A stretch of 64,000 nt of DNA from Latrodectus hesperus (GCA_037975125.1 CM075862.1:39069524-39133523); one strand, 5' to 3'. Positions 1 to 11,675 are shown, counted from the first letter of the stretch. A program made the numbers and translations. The notes: generated from the sequence alone by a model not told the origin.

Positions 1-283
1 ATTCAATATTTTTTTCTGATTATAGAAGTTGATAATTTATTCAGAAAGTAATAAGAATGCATTATCTTTGAGGAACATAAAAGGCAAATATTGCTAATGT
101 ACAACAAACTAGGAAAACAGTAAATGCTACCTTGCACAAAATGCTTAAAAACAAATTACGTATAAACAAGATAACCAATTGTATCACTCCATTTCACTTG
201 AGTCATAGAAAGCTTTATTTAAGGTAAGCAGAATAAATCTCTTCTAAAACAAGATTAAATTTTACATTAAAAAATAATTTTAA
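1..283. other. AT-rich noncoding DNA
   Basis: No open frame, RNA gene or recognisable repeat is visible. The stretch ends where the first SINE body begins. Confidence 0.5.
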
Positions 284-516
284 TGAGGTTGTTGCACCAG
301 CATGCTTCCCTGTACCGAGCCCTGAGTTGAGCTCTACCAGTTAGACAGAAATAGCCGGTTGAGCCTTCGTGATTTTGAAGCAGAGACCAAGTAGAAGACC
401 CCCAATGTTTGGCCTGCCACCTCCAGAGGTATCATTTCACTTGGAGGACATTGCGACCCCGCCCATTTTTAACGTGTCCCAGCCGCCATTAACGAACACG
501 ACGGATCTTCGGTCGG
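284..516 (-). mobile_element. SINE body, copy 1 (tRNA head missing)
   Basis: On the minus strand this segment matches the + strand segment 58365-58595 almost end to end. Shared blocks include GGGACACGTTAAAA, AGTGAAATGATAC, ATTGGGGGTCTTCT and the common 3' end CTGGTGCAACAAC (here antisense at 288-300). The other copy continues upstream into a tRNA B box, while this one stops near 516, so it is truncated at its 5' end. It is far more GC-rich than its flanks. A short + strand open frame runs through it, but the antisense of the other copy gives a related peptide, so the frame is a by-product of the repeat and not a gene. Confidence 0.75.
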
Positions 517-3292
517 CATTAAATTTAAGCTTCGAGAAGTGGATTTATATTTCTTTACAGCATATAATATATTATGGAGCATCAAATGTTGCATGCATGC
601 AAAGAAAGTTCGAAACTTTACTAACTGACAATAAAATCATCAAATAGAGAATATTCACAATATATTTAAACATTTCACGAATCTGTCTTTCAGTACTGAT
701 AAATATCTAAAAAAAACATGTTTGGTTGGTTTGTCGGTTACTTTCAAAACATATTTGTGATGGGTTAATTGAAGTAAGATAAAGGCGGTTAATTTCTTCA
801 AGCATAGTTATTTTCGAACACAAAATGCACATTTGAATAACTGAGAAGTCAATTTAATATAAAAATTTTAATAGCATTATTTATAGCTGTCACCACACAT
901 CAGGAATAAATGAAGCACTAAGATTTATAAAATTCACGAAATAATAATAGTCATTTTTTTATATTCTATTCTACGTCAGCAATATAATAACATGTGTTTG
1001 TTATCTGTGTCTCGAGGAAAATTACAGACATTTATGAAACTTGTTTCATAGACTATACTAAAATCTGTCTAGTCATTAAATTCTGACAGCATTAAAACAC
1101 CAAATTAAGGTAAACAATGCAATCAGGAACTAAGAATGATGAAAAATCAATCCGCATCGATATTTATAAACTCAGAAGAAGTATAACTTTTTGATAATTT
1201 TAATTTTATTGATATCGATTTCATTGATAGTTATAATGGCATAAAAACATCAGATTAAGCTAAATAAAGTATCAAGAACTAAGAACTCTGCTAAAAATCA
1301 ATCACCCTCGATATTTATAATGTGATTTTATAAAGTAAATACGAAACACACAAAAAATAAAAAAATAATTACAAAATACATAACAGTAATTTCAAAAACA
1401 AGCAATTTTTAAAAATAATACAAATTTCTTAATAAAATCAATTAATTAAAATTGACTGAATAAGCTTGAAATAAAGTCGTATTTTTTTCATTAATTTCTA
1501 TAATGGTTTCTGAAAGAACACACACACAAAATGTATTTTTCTGTTCCTGTGTACCTTTTTTGAAGAATAGCTTCAACATGAATAACCATTAAATTTAATC
1601 ACTTCAAGGGAAGTAATGGAAACTACAGCGCATTTAAATTCAGTTTATTCTTAAAGTTTTATACAAATGAAATTCATTTTGACTTTGTGATTAAGAGAGC
1701 TTAAATGCAACCTACATTCAATAAAAAAATTACTTCCGGCGAGGAAATTTATTGGAAAAATTTGCAGACGTCTGCAGTAAAGCAGAATACATTCGAACAT
1801 TCTTCTTTGGTTGTGGCAAGGAAATGTCACGCTTAGTATTAAAGTATTAAATAGATTCATTTTTAAGTAAATAACGTCTCACTTAAAGATCTTTTTTTAG
1901 GAAAAACGGAGCTTTTATAAATATTTAAAGATCACTCTTCTCCAAATCTTAAAATAGAATATTAATAAAAAATATGTGTATGCATATATAAGAAAAAGAA
2001 TTGGATATAAACTTTTATTTTTTAATTTCATAATTTTTATGTCTTGAAAGTAACCAATAAAATTAGAACATGTACACACGCAGATTTATTACGCGCGCAG
2101 AAATATTGAGTTTTGGGCTTTAAACTCTAATGCATAAATGTTCATAAATTATTGACAAAAATATTTCATTGACTTGGAAATAATTTAATTTTTTGTCAAC
2201 AACGTCGCTAAGTTGTAAAATTACAGCTAAATCTCTGCAAGCTAATATTTTTTGCAACTGGAGATTTTTCAACTTGAAGATGACAGATTGCAAATTCGGC
2301 AACAAAAAATACAAATGTTGATGCAGTTTGACGGTATTTCTAGAAAGTTGAAGTTGCTTTGTAAAGTTTTCAAAATGTGCATTAGATCAGGATGAGTGTC
2401 TAGTAGATGATTTTAAAGCACTTCTTCTTAAATACTGCTCCTAATTTAATGCTGCATGAGGTTGAATATTGTCTTTTTTATAAAAAATAGTATTAAAACA
2501 CTTTAATAACATAGGAATTAGATTTAAAAAATATGAACTTGATTTAGAGATGAATTGATGGGTTACACAGTGAATGCTTAAAAATTAATTGTATAAAATT
2601 TCTTAAAATGCCAATTAAGTCATTATTTCCATGTAAACATAGAGTTTATTGCTAATCCTATGACAACTTTAAAATCTTGCCAAACTTTATAATATATCTG
2701 TCCAAAATTAAAGTTTAAACTTTTTTAATAACTTGTATTAAATATCGAATAATGTTGATGTATTTAGCAACATTTTATTCTTATACCTATCAAATATAAA
2801 TTACAAGGTGGGTTTTTAAGTATTATATTTATTTAGTATTTTTTCTTACATAAAGAAATATTACATATTTAAAACAACAAAAGCACTGACTTTGAAGAAG
2901 TGTCAGTAGATATAAAGATTCATTGGTCGTAAATACGGTATACGTCCACAGAATATGCAAGACATTTTCATGACAATCAAATAGTGTGTAAGATAATTGC
3001 AGTGTGATGAAATAATAAATGATGTTTGAAAATAGACCTCATACATGCAGTTAATAAATGAAAAATTCATAAATAAGTCATTTGCAGTTAAGAGGTACTT
3101 TTTTTCATTTAAATGTCGCTATTACTAAAACCCCTATTTCACTGACAGCAAAAGGATATCTCTTTGATGATATAGTGAACAAGAATGTCATTTTCAATTA
3201 ATTTCTCACCAATAGTTTTAAATTTTGCTTGATGTAAGATATTTATTGTTAAAATATCTATAGCTTATTAATGTTATTCATGACACTAGAAC
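517..3292. other. AT-rich noncoding DNA
   Basis: No gene is recognised on either strand. Minor items are a 14-bp perfect palindrome centred on GACGTC at 1763-1776 and a short GTTTGGTTGGTTTGTCGG segment near 724-741. The latter resembles the antisense tail of the SINE at 36650-36842 and may be a decayed fragment of it. Confidence 0.5.
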
Positions 3293-3512
3293 AAACCAAG
3301 CTCTCTATGCCTTTGGTTATATGAATTTAAGTCAATAAGGTGCATCTTTCGTTTAACCAGAGCATCACGAAAGTACAAATTTGCTCTAAACTCCTCCGAT
3401 AGATGGCGCCACTAGAGAATCCACTCTCTTAATTTTGACATTGATCTGAAGATAGAGGAAATTTTCTCTAGACCATTACACCCGTAGTAACTGCTCAATG
3501 ACAGACCACAGC
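3293..3512 (-). repeat. (AAC)n-tailed dispersed repeat, copy 1 (tail lost)
   Basis: This segment is similar, in the same orientation, to 36360-36605, and its reverse complement is similar to 30690-30900. Shared blocks include TCCGATAGATGG, AATTTTGACATTGATCTGAAGA and a CATTTAACCA-type motif. The orientation is taken from copy 3 (30690-30956), whose 3' end carries an AAC-rich tail. That tail is not visible here. It is probably a non-autonomous retroelement, as I see no coding capacity. Confidence 0.7.
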
Positions 3513-4721
3513 CCAATATCTTAATGTTGAATAATTAAACTAAAAGTGATAATGCGTCTAGGAACCAAATGAAAAAAAATTATCAAGCATTAGGAAAGTA
3601 AATAATTACAAAATTAGAACATTAATTACAATAAGTACATAGATAAATAAATATATGTTAAAATATGAATAAAGTAATATATTCAAAATAAATATATATA
3701 TTATATCTACCACCCAAAAAAACAAAAAAATTCGTCTTAAAACATACGATGGTTTTGTTCATCCTTAAAATTCAATCCATCTGTAGCAAATTTGAGATGA
3801 ATTATATGAAGGATTCAACTAGCTCGACTCGTATAAAAGATCGTATCATTCATATCATTTCAAGTAATGAATCGTTTCAATAACAATGCCTCACAAACAT
3901 ATCAATAATAAATGAGAAATATTCTGAATGTAAGAGAATAATTGATTGTTAGAATTCACACACACAAACACACATAATATGTACAAGAATTTTTTATATA
4001 AATTAATTTTTGGTCCTTTTATCTAAATTTAATTCTTCTGCAAATGAAATTTAATTATTTAATAAAATCTGCCATTCCTTTAACAATACTTCAAATTCCT
4101 TTTGTATGAATCAAAATTAATTTGAAAATATAAAATAAGTAAGTTGATAAAATTTTATTCTAAAATATGGAAAAAGAAAGAAATATTATTTAAATAGAAA
4201 CAACTTTATTAATTAACTTTATTTTATTAAAAACTATTTTATTAATTAAAATTTATTTATTAATTCTCATTTCTTAGTGAATCGTCAGGTTTTTCTAGTT
4301 AAAAAAGCAAAAATATCGAAGCCTCAATTGAATCAACGAAAATTCTTCCATTATTTCTTTTCATCGCATCCATTTATTTTTATATCGCTGACTGATAGAT
4401 TAATGATTAATTGTCTGGAAAATCAAGCATGGCAAAACTGTACATTTTTTTTTCAATATTAATATTCTTCATTCTACAAATATGCAGTCATTAATCAAAA
4501 ATGTGCACAAAAGAATTTCTTTCCCATAATAACCTTCTATCCCCATATGACGAGGAGTGGCTGTCTTTTATTAGCTGGAAAATATTAAGATTCTATTCTT
4601 CTCTCGAAACAAATATCTGAAAGAAGAAATTCCAGCCTATATAGCAGTTTAACATTTTAATCGACTTCCCTAAGGAGATCTTCATTCTAGTTCTTCAAGA
4701 CTTAAAAAGAACGGTCTTTTC
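3513..4721. other. AT-rich noncoding DNA
   Basis: No coding sequence, repeat family or RNA gene is recognised. The short open frames are AT-driven and lack any conserved motif. Confidence 0.5.
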
Positions 4722-4898
4722 TCATTGTAGTCTCGAATCGGCGTACGACTTGTATTTCCTAAGAAGATTCAAAGTGGAAAAACGTCTTTCCACCCGGGCA
4801 TTGATCTCTTGCTGAATTAGATTGCCCCTCCCCTCTTTATTTGGCGATCCCTTGTTTGAAGTAACAGAATTCTGTCTTTTATTTCCTTTGCCTTCTTT
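4722..4898 (-). other. unrecognised protein-like open frame
   Basis: This minus-strand frame is open for 58 codons between a TAA at 4899-4901 and a TGA at 4722-4724, with no start codon. The peptide is hydrophilic and of mixed composition, unlike the I/N/K/F-rich translations of the surrounding DNA. It includes NLIQQEINARVERR followed by FSTLNLLRKYKSYA. The local base composition is also richer in GC. I do not recognise the family. It could be a small exon, a processed pseudogene or a transposon remnant. No clear splice pair was identified. Confidence 0.25.
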
Positions 4899-5911
4899 TT
4901 ATATTTTTCTCAATCGTGTTTCTGCTCTGGAAACTAAAAGCATTTAATGCATTTAGTAGAATGAATGAAGAAGTCAATTAGAAAGTAGCAATTGTGTACA
5001 AGAGTTGAATCTAGAGTTTTTTGTGCTTGTATATGTAGATTGTTTAGAAAAGCATATTACATTATTCGAAGAGAACAATTTTTTTGAAAATGTACATTAT
5101 TTTTTAACACTTTAAATTAAAAATTTAATTTTCGCATACATGAAAAAAAAACATTTTTGAATGAAAAATCGCTTTTTTTATTTTTAGTTACATTTTACTT
5201 TTAGTTAAGTATGTTTCGTAAAATAATTGTTAAATTAACCAGAATCAAAGAATATGTAATAAAAATTGTGGTCACAAGTATAATATGAAGACAGTTTTAC
5301 AATCGGAAGATCCTATTATTGTTATTTTATTCATTATGATTCATTATGATAATTTTTCTCTTTTTAAATTCCTACAATAAATCATTTATAATATGACGAG
5401 ATAAAACTTAATTATTTTTATATAATTTTTATGACACTTTCAGGATGCATTTTATCCTTTAAGCACTTTAACCAGTCGACTTATTTCTTATTAAATTCTT
5501 TATTTTAAATTCTTATTAAAGTTAATATAAAGAATTTATAATTCTTATTAAATTTCTTATATTAAATTCTTAAACATATTTCTAATAATATTCTTTATCC
5601 TCATAAACTTGTGAACTAAATTATGTCCTTTTAGTACGCTTTTTATTATGAAAATATTTAAAGTAAATTAGAAATTGTATTTCATTTAAATTTTGAACAT
5701 TACAAGTGAAATAATTTCATGCTGTATGAAATATGCGAAAGTAATAAAAAAATTGAAGAAAATTTTTTGATAATCTGAAAATTTTCTGTTTGAACACTCT
5801 ATTTTATATCCATGCACGATAAATATGCATGGATATACAATAAAGAGAATATGTATGCAAGCAATACAGAACAGAAGTACAAATAGTATGATGAAAATTA
5901 ATAATTTAAAT

Positions 5912-7109
5912 TAATGTTTCTCAACCTTTCAGCATTTACAATCATAATATTAATCGCGACCCCTGTATATAATAAAAAAAATTTTTTAGAGTAATTTAGA
6001 ACTAATTCTACAATATGATCTTAATGTTAAACCTTAAAAATAGCCAAGAATACTAAAATTCTTTGACATTTGGCAACACAGATTCTCAGCATTGCCGAAA
6101 CAAGAATCCACAGCCTTTTCCCATATAATTCTGCTCTTGTGTCCACCATGTTTGACATTCTCATGGTCTAGAGAGAGATTCCGATTTGTCGCGAACATTC
6201 TGTAATATTGATAAGTTGCCATCTCTAGCATTCGCAAAAGTGAGAAAATGCTTTATCTCAGGGAGAAGAATGTTCGATAACCTCAGTTTCAATTCCTGAC
6301 AATCTCATTCGAGTCGATCCTTCTATCGCTGTTGAATGTATCTGAATTGTGTGTTATATGTTTTAATGTTAATTACAATTCATCGTGATAAAAATTCATG
6401 GGAGATGATTTATTTAGAAACATGGATAAATTTTTAACCGGGTAAGCATCAACAAGTACACAGGCTTGTATCGTTCTGAAAATAAAATCAAGAAAATTCT
6501 CTCAAGAAGTACTTAAATTTCTAAACGGGTACTGGATCAAAAACCAATTCAGTAATATATCCCTCTTTGAATTTTGGGCAGGAATAGATGGTGAGTTTTC
6601 TGCATTAAAAACAATGTCATTTCGCACTCCGTTGTCATTTTCAACAACTTGCTTTTGTGAAGATGGATTTTCGGTGGTGGCTTTTTTTGAAGACGAAACA
6701 AAAACCTCAGCTAAATATAGAAAAAAAACTGACAGTACACATTTCTAATATTAAACCTTCATTTGAAAAACTTCGCTCTGTAAGACAGGCCACAGAAATT
6801 ATTAAATACATTTTTAATTTAATAAATTTTAATTAATTTTTTAATTAAATTAATTTTAATTAATTTCTTAATCAAAACTTATTAAATTAAGTAAAATAAA
6901 AAGCTTTGATTTAGTAATTTATTACAATTTAATAAGTTTATTACTAAAGTTTATGCCAAAATATATTTTGTTTTGTATGTATGTGCTTTTCTTTCAGTTA
7001 ATAAATCAATTTTTTCAATAATATTTTCTCTTGGATATGCTCATCCACACCCCTTTAGTGTGCTCACGTTCTCCCTGCTGCTCGGTGCCCTAATAGTTGA
7101 GAACCGCTG
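5912..7109 (+). mobile_element. hAT-family DNA transposon, decayed
   Basis: The left end reads TAATGTTTCTCAACC and the reverse complement of the right end reads CAGCGGTTCTCAAC, the terminal inverted repeat typical of ZBED-type hAT elements. The flanks are ATTTAAAT (5904-5911) and ATTTAAAA (7110-7117), an 8-bp target duplication with one mismatch, which is the size expected for hAT. The element is about 1.2 kb. It contains a residual transposase C-terminus (6446-6748), while the BED finger and most of the catalytic domain are absent. It is therefore an internally deleted, non-autonomous copy. Confidence 0.75.
6446..6748 (+). pseudogene. hAT transposase C-terminal (dimerisation) fragment
   Basis: This frame is open for 100 codons between a TAA at 6443-6445 and a TAA at 6746-6748. 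Its second half resembles the C-terminal dimerisation region of ZBED5/FAM200-like hAT transposases. It has an FWAGIDGEF block matching the family's usual FW..I..E(F/Y), then PLSFSTTCFCEDGFSVV, corresponding to the conserved LPF.TTY.CE.GFS. motif. In full-length proteins this region packs against the RNase H-like core and mediates oligomerisation. Here the upstream catalytic domain is missing and the copy sits between hAT ends, so it cannot be functional. The family assignment is from remembered motifs, not from a search. Confidence 0.6.
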
Positions 7110-7117
7110 ATTTAAAA

Positions 7118-7599
7118 AGGCAAATGGGAAAATTGCGCCTTAGAATATCACTTGAGTTGCATGCAAATGATAGAATACGGATTTTTTGGAAATGGTACAA
7201 ATATTTGATACAATATCAGTGGTCTTTATTAAATATGTAATACATCTTCACGCTTGATTTTCAGGACGTATGTGATCACGGTATCTTTTAACTTTGAGAA
7301 ATATTGTTCCATAACTAAATAAGCTCAATCTTCTAGACAGTAAAACGAGATGTTAAGTAAACAGTAACGCTCCATATGAAAACACCTTAAACATGCTCGA
7401 TCGCATAGAACTATGTTCCCCATCCTATATTACTTAAGCCTTTAACGGTATTTCCAATTAAATGTTCGATGTAATATCAAAAGAGAAGCGTCATGAACAG
7501 CTGAAGGGCAAAGTGCTTTATTGGAACTCATTGTATTCCATGAATTTATTGCCTCATTATTGTGTCAGTCTGAATGATATGAAGTTTAATTATTCTGAC
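7118..7599. other. noncoding DNA, possibly more decayed Tc1 sequence
   Basis: No gene is seen. The stretch lies beside a decayed Tc1 transposase remnant on the minus strand and may include its 3' part, but I could not align further motifs. Confidence 0.4.
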
Positions 7600-7870
7600 T
7601 AAATATCTACTAATGAGTGCCAATTCAGTTTGCAGAGTTTTCTTAATCTCCAAACTAAATCGGGATTCATCAGAAAGCATTTGACTTCAGTCACGTTCTC
7701 AATGATCTAAGTAATCAGAAACACATAATCAATAGAACACCTGATATCTATTGAGACAATGGAATGCTTGTAGTTCGCTTATGAGCATAAAGAGTACCTT
7801 GTTAAAATCTTGTTCGTATGGTTTGACTAAAAGTCATTCGACCTGATGCCAGAAAACTTGTTTCTGCAAG
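7600..7870 (-). pseudogene. decayed Tc1-type transposase fragment
   Basis: On the minus strand, codons at 7674 down to 7648 read SDESRFSLE, the motif around the first catalytic Asp of Tc1/mariner DDE transposases. The flanking sequence has many stops and frame changes. Nothing long enough for a protein survives and no terminal repeats were identified. This copy is clearly older than the Tc1 element directly to its right and belongs to a different lineage, since that one reads TDESRFCMQ. Confidence 0.5.
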
Positions 7871-8024
7871 TAAATACTGTTACTTGCTCACTTTCGACGA
7901 GTTATTGACTGATATATGTCAATATTAGCTTCAGTATTTTGAAATTTGGTACTGTATTAGATGACTTTGCCCTAGTTAGCGTCTAAACTTTCTTGTTTTT
8001 TATAATCAATTCCACGGCTTTATA

Positions 8025-9433
8025 CACTACTGGCCATTAAAATTGCTACACCAAGAAGGAATGCAAATAACAGAACGATATTTATTGGACACATACACTA
8101 TAGTGGAAAGATCAAGTGATTAGATTTACCGGAAATTAGGATGTATAGATCTTGAGAAATCAGTACCCAGAGCAGCCACTTCTGGCTGCAATAACAGCAT
8201 TTATCCACCTTGGCATGGAGTCAAACAGATATTGTATGGCATGTACGGGGATTTTAGTCCATGCAGCTTTAACACTGTGCCACAGTTCATCGACAGTAGT
8301 GGATGGTGAGTAATGGCGTGCCAATCGCTCGGCAACCATTGACAACACGTTCTCAATTGGTGACAGATCAGGAGAACGTGCTGGTCAGGGTAACAGTCGA
8401 ACCTGTTCTGTACCAAGGAAGTTCAGAACAGTACGGGCAACATGCGGTCGTGCATTATCCTGCTGAAACAAAGCATTAGGGAGGCCTCGAAGATAGGGCA
8501 GAGCAATGGGGCTTAACACATCGGAAATGTAACGGTTGCTGTTCAAAGTGCCGGTAATGCGAACAAGAGGTGATCAAAACGTGTATCCAATGGCACCCCA
8601 TACCATCATTCCAGCAGATGGGCCAGTATGGCGATGTCCAATGCAAGCTGACAATGCGCGTTCTCTACGATGCCTCCAAACACGGATGCGGCCATCATGG
8701 TCCTGCATACAGAACCGAGATTCATCTGTAAAGATGACGTGATGCCATTCCCACGTCCAGGTTCGTCGCTGATCACACCATCGAAGGCGCTCCTGTATGT
8801 GACGCAGCGTCAATGGTAGCCGAAGCCATGGTCGCCGTGCAGACAATCCATGCTGCTGCAAACATCGTCGAACTGTTCGAGCAGAAACTTGTTGCCTTGC
8901 AAATGACTCCATTTCTCAACTCAGGGTTCGTGACGTGGCTGTACGATCCCTTGTGACCCTGCGGATAAGATGTCTGTCTTCTCTGCTGTTAATGATGGGG
9001 GGGCCGCTGAGATCCTGCATGACGTTCCGTATGATTGTCCTGAACCCATCGATTCCATATTCTACTAACAGTCATGGGGTCTCGACCGACACGAGCAGCA
9101 ATATTGCGGTACGATAAACCGCGATCCCGGTAGGCTATAATCCTTCCTCGATCAAAGTGAGACACGTGCTGATAGGCATTTGTTCTTCTTACACGAGGCA
9201 TTACAACAACTTTCGTTGCCTAAAACAACGTTGAAACGGAAATTGAGTATGAGAAAACTGTTGTCAAATCTCTGGTTTTATACACATTGTAGATGTAGCT
9301 ACTGTCGCCTGCTTTGTAAGAATGCGCTGTAAATCTAATCATTTGGATATCACAGCAATTTCTACCTGTCATGCAAATTTCACGTGTGTGGTGTGCCGCT
9401 TTCCAGGTGTAGCAAATTTAATGTCCAGTAGTG
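8025..9433 (-). mobile_element. Tc1-family DNA transposon, nearly full length
   Basis: The left end begins CACTACTGGCCATTAAAA and the right end, reverse-complemented, begins CACTACTGGACATTAAA. The inverted repeats span about 28 bp (8025-8052 and 9406-9433) with few mismatches. Each side is flanked by a TA dinucleotide (8023-8024 and 9434-9435), the target duplication of this superfamily. At 1409 bp it has the length of an intact element of the family. It carries one transposase on the minus strand that is broken by mutations. Confidence 0.92.
8160..9201 (-). pseudogene. Tc1 transposase, one frameshift and three stops
   Basis: The ATG is at 9199-9201 and the protein starts MPRVRRTNAYQHVSHFDRGR, the N-terminal helix-turn-helix paired-like domain that binds the inverted repeats. 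The frame then shifts at a run of seven G (8997-9003), consistent with a one-base indel. Downstream frames carry VSARTVRRCLQQHGLSARRP, then HVIFTDESRF with the first catalytic Asp. QDNARPHVA near 8435-8460 supplies the second Asp, and SPDLSPIENV with the catalytic Glu lies before the final ...GCSGY and the TGA at 8160-8162. In-frame TGA codons lie at 8916-8918, 8574-8576 and 8385-8387. The last two are consistent with CGA and TGG codons lost by transitions. The order and total length fit a DD34E enzyme of roughly 340 residues. All catalytic motifs are still readable, so decay is recent relative to the other elements here. Confidence 0.9.
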
Positions 9434-9435
9434 TA

Positions 9436-9980
9436 ATAATAATATTTAATTCTCCATAATCCTCTCCTGCATTTTTCTTTGTATTTTGCTAGATTAAAAT
9501 CATTTCTGTAATAAGTACTTTAGATTGCAATAAATCATGTTGTCAAATAATATCAAAACGTGAACAAATTTTAAAGTCATATCAAAAACGGAACTAGTGA
9601 AATTCGCCATTGAAACACAATATGTGTGAATAAAATACGAAAGTAGCTGAGGAAAAAAAAGAATATTTTACGAAATCACAATTTCTGCATTTTTATCAAA
9701 TTTCTGGTGTTTTGACGCCTTGAACTATAATCGGATTGTTACTTACTCTCTTAGGTTTCACATTAAATTATGAAAAATTTATTTTATGTTAGTCATCGGA
9801 TATTACAAAAATTTATTTCAATAATATATTCCCTTAATTTTTTAGCAGTGTAGTATGCAAAATACCAACTTTTTATTTCACATGTTTTTTTTAATTTTTG
9901 ATGGCATATCATTACATGCTATTATGTTATAAATATAAAGTTTCGTGCATTATTTCCTCAAAATTTGATTCATGATTGGA

Positions 9981-9984
<4 letters not shown>
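9436..9984. other. AT-rich noncoding DNA
   Basis: I see no gene or repeat between the Tc1 element and the (TA)n tract. Confidence 0.5.

Positions 9985-10042
<58 letters not shown>
9985..10042. repeat. (TA)n microsatellite interrupted by a mariner
   Basis: About 28 TA units end directly at the mariner element. A shorter TA-rich run resumes on the element's other side (10764-10786), so the transposon sits inside a once continuous TA-rich stretch. Confidence 0.9.
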
Positions 10043-10044
<2 letters not shown>

Positions 10045-10131
10045 CGAGGTTTGTCCGGAAAATACGTATGAAAGTTGAATATTAACTTTATTTTACAATT
10101 ATTCAGGTATTAAAATATAGTCTCCTTTAAA

Positions 10132-10554
10132 CTACTCACCCTGTGACGAGATACACTTCTGCCAACGCCGTTTCCACTGTTGATAACATTGCTGAAAGTC
10201 TTCAGTTGTGATGCAGTTCAATTGCCGTGTCGTTTCTGCCTTAATGCCTTCCACATCTCCCAAGTGCCGCTCCCGATGCCCCATTTTGCATTTAGGGAAC
10301 AAGAAGAAGTCACAAGGGGCTAAATCGAGTGAATAAGGCGGGTGGTCTGTAACGGTGATTGAGTTTCAGGCCAAAAAGTCACGCCCAACGAGCGACATGT
10401 GAGCGGAGACATTGTCGTTATGAAGCATCCACCTGCCCCCTTTTGCCAAATCCGCTCGAACTTGGGCCACACGACCTCTGAGACTATTCAAAACTTCAAC
10501 GTAAAAATTTCCATTCACTCTCTGGTTCTGTTCCTCAATCAGAGAGAGTTCCAT
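10132..10554 (-). pseudogene. mariner transposase C-terminal half
   Basis: One continuous frame runs to a TAG at 10132-10134, broken only by a TGA at 10366-10368. It contains WMLHNDNVSAH with the second catalytic Asp, then YSLDLAPCDFFLFPKCK with the third Asp of the mariner DD34D triad, and ends in WKRRWQKCISSQGE, a typical mariner C-terminus. The N-terminal helix-turn-helix and the first Asp are deleted, so the copy cannot encode an active enzyme. It could still be mobilised in trans through its inverted repeats. Confidence 0.88.
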
Positions 10555-10597
10555 GCCGACGGCAGGTGAAAAAGAGTAACTTTCAACAAGAAGTCAA

Positions 10598-10648
10598 CAC
10601 ACCACTCTGTGTGTAAGCAGCACTCCTACTTACACACAGAGTGGTGTG
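10598..10648. repeat. perfect 20-bp inverted repeat inside the mariner
   Basis: Arms at 10598-10617 and 10629-10648 are exact reverse complements around an 11-base loop. They lie just upstream (in transposase sense) of the truncated open frame, so they may mark the deletion or inversion junction that produced this short copy. Confidence 0.9.
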
Positions 10649-11675
10649 ACTCGAACTGAGCGTTGATGGGATTGGTGCAGCAGTAGTGCCGCCTGGCGGT
10701 GACTGCAAGCAGTAAAATAAAGTTATTATTCAACTTTTATACGTATTTTCCGGACAAACGTCGTATATATATGTATGCATATATTGGACTTATATATGAC
10801 TGTAAACATACATTCAATAGCTATTTCACAGAATCACATGAAATTTCTCAAATCTATATGTTTCTTAAACAGAGAAACCAATAATTTGTTTGCTTAGTAG
10901 TTAAATAATTGTGCTTATAAAATATCACGATAAATTATAAAGAAGTCATGCTGTAAAATGTTTTACCTATCATTTTAATATGGTTATTTAACATATTTTG
11001 CACACTAAAACCAATTTAATCAGGATTTACAGTTTAATGAGATTATTAAATCAAAGCACACATCATCTCTCAGAACAGGAGTTGAATCTGAAGTTAGATC
11101 GATTTCCTAAACGACAACTATCCTACTTTATGGTCTGTATATTTTATGTTACACACAGTGATGCTGATGATAGCTTTTTAAAGTTTGAAAGGGCATGCCC
11201 TCGTTTCTAAACTTTCATTTTTTGTAGGTTATGAAAAATATCGAAATATAAGAAAATGCTTTTTAATAACAAGATAAACATCCTAAGGTGTAAGATTTAA
11301 AACTTAAAGGTCATATTTTAAAATGTAAATGAAATATAGATTACAAGAAATTAATTATAAAATTGTAGAGTAAAACAGAAACATGAAAAAAGTCTTGAAC
11401 GTTTGAAGAAAGAATTAAGTACACACGCATACATTTGTTTATTTTCTAATTTCAGACAAATTGCATATCCAAACGATAGGAGGAAGCAACTAGCTGCCAC
11501 TTATTATCTTTAAGTGAACTCTTTATCTGTATAAAGCAAGTCTTACAATTATGTTTTTCTAAATGTTACATTATTTCTGTTATGATGTCTTACAATGTTA
11601 CGTTAACATGTTCTTCCTCTAAGAAAACTCACTGTGTGCTTACTTTTCTTCGTACATTTATAAAGAAGTGGCAAC

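Larger units (their letters stand above)
10045..10763 (-). mobile_element. mariner transposon, internally deleted
   Basis: Terminal inverted repeats of about 45-50 bp are nearly identical. The left end starts CGAGGTTTGTCCGGAAAATA and the right end, reverse-complemented, CGACGTTTGTCCGGAAAATA. TA dinucleotides flank both ends (10043-10044 and 10764-10765). The 719-bp length is about half that of an autonomous mariner. The missing part is the transposase N-terminal DNA-binding region and the first catalytic Asp. A 20-bp perfect hairpin (10598-10648) lies at the position of the deletion. Confidence 0.9.

Noticed and set aside
369..647. 92-codon + strand frame with a proline-rich start
   Set aside because: It is antisense translation of a SINE body that recurs at 58365-58595, where a 115-codon minus-strand frame (58209-58556) gives a related peptide. 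It is a repeat and not a gene.
1763..1776. 14-bp palindrome TGCAGACGTCTGCA as a binding site
   Set aside because: Isolated and with no promoter or gene nearby. Too short to claim a function.
6034..6237. 67-codon minus-strand frame inside the hAT element
   Set aside because: No recognisable motif. The element's real transposase relic is on the + strand.
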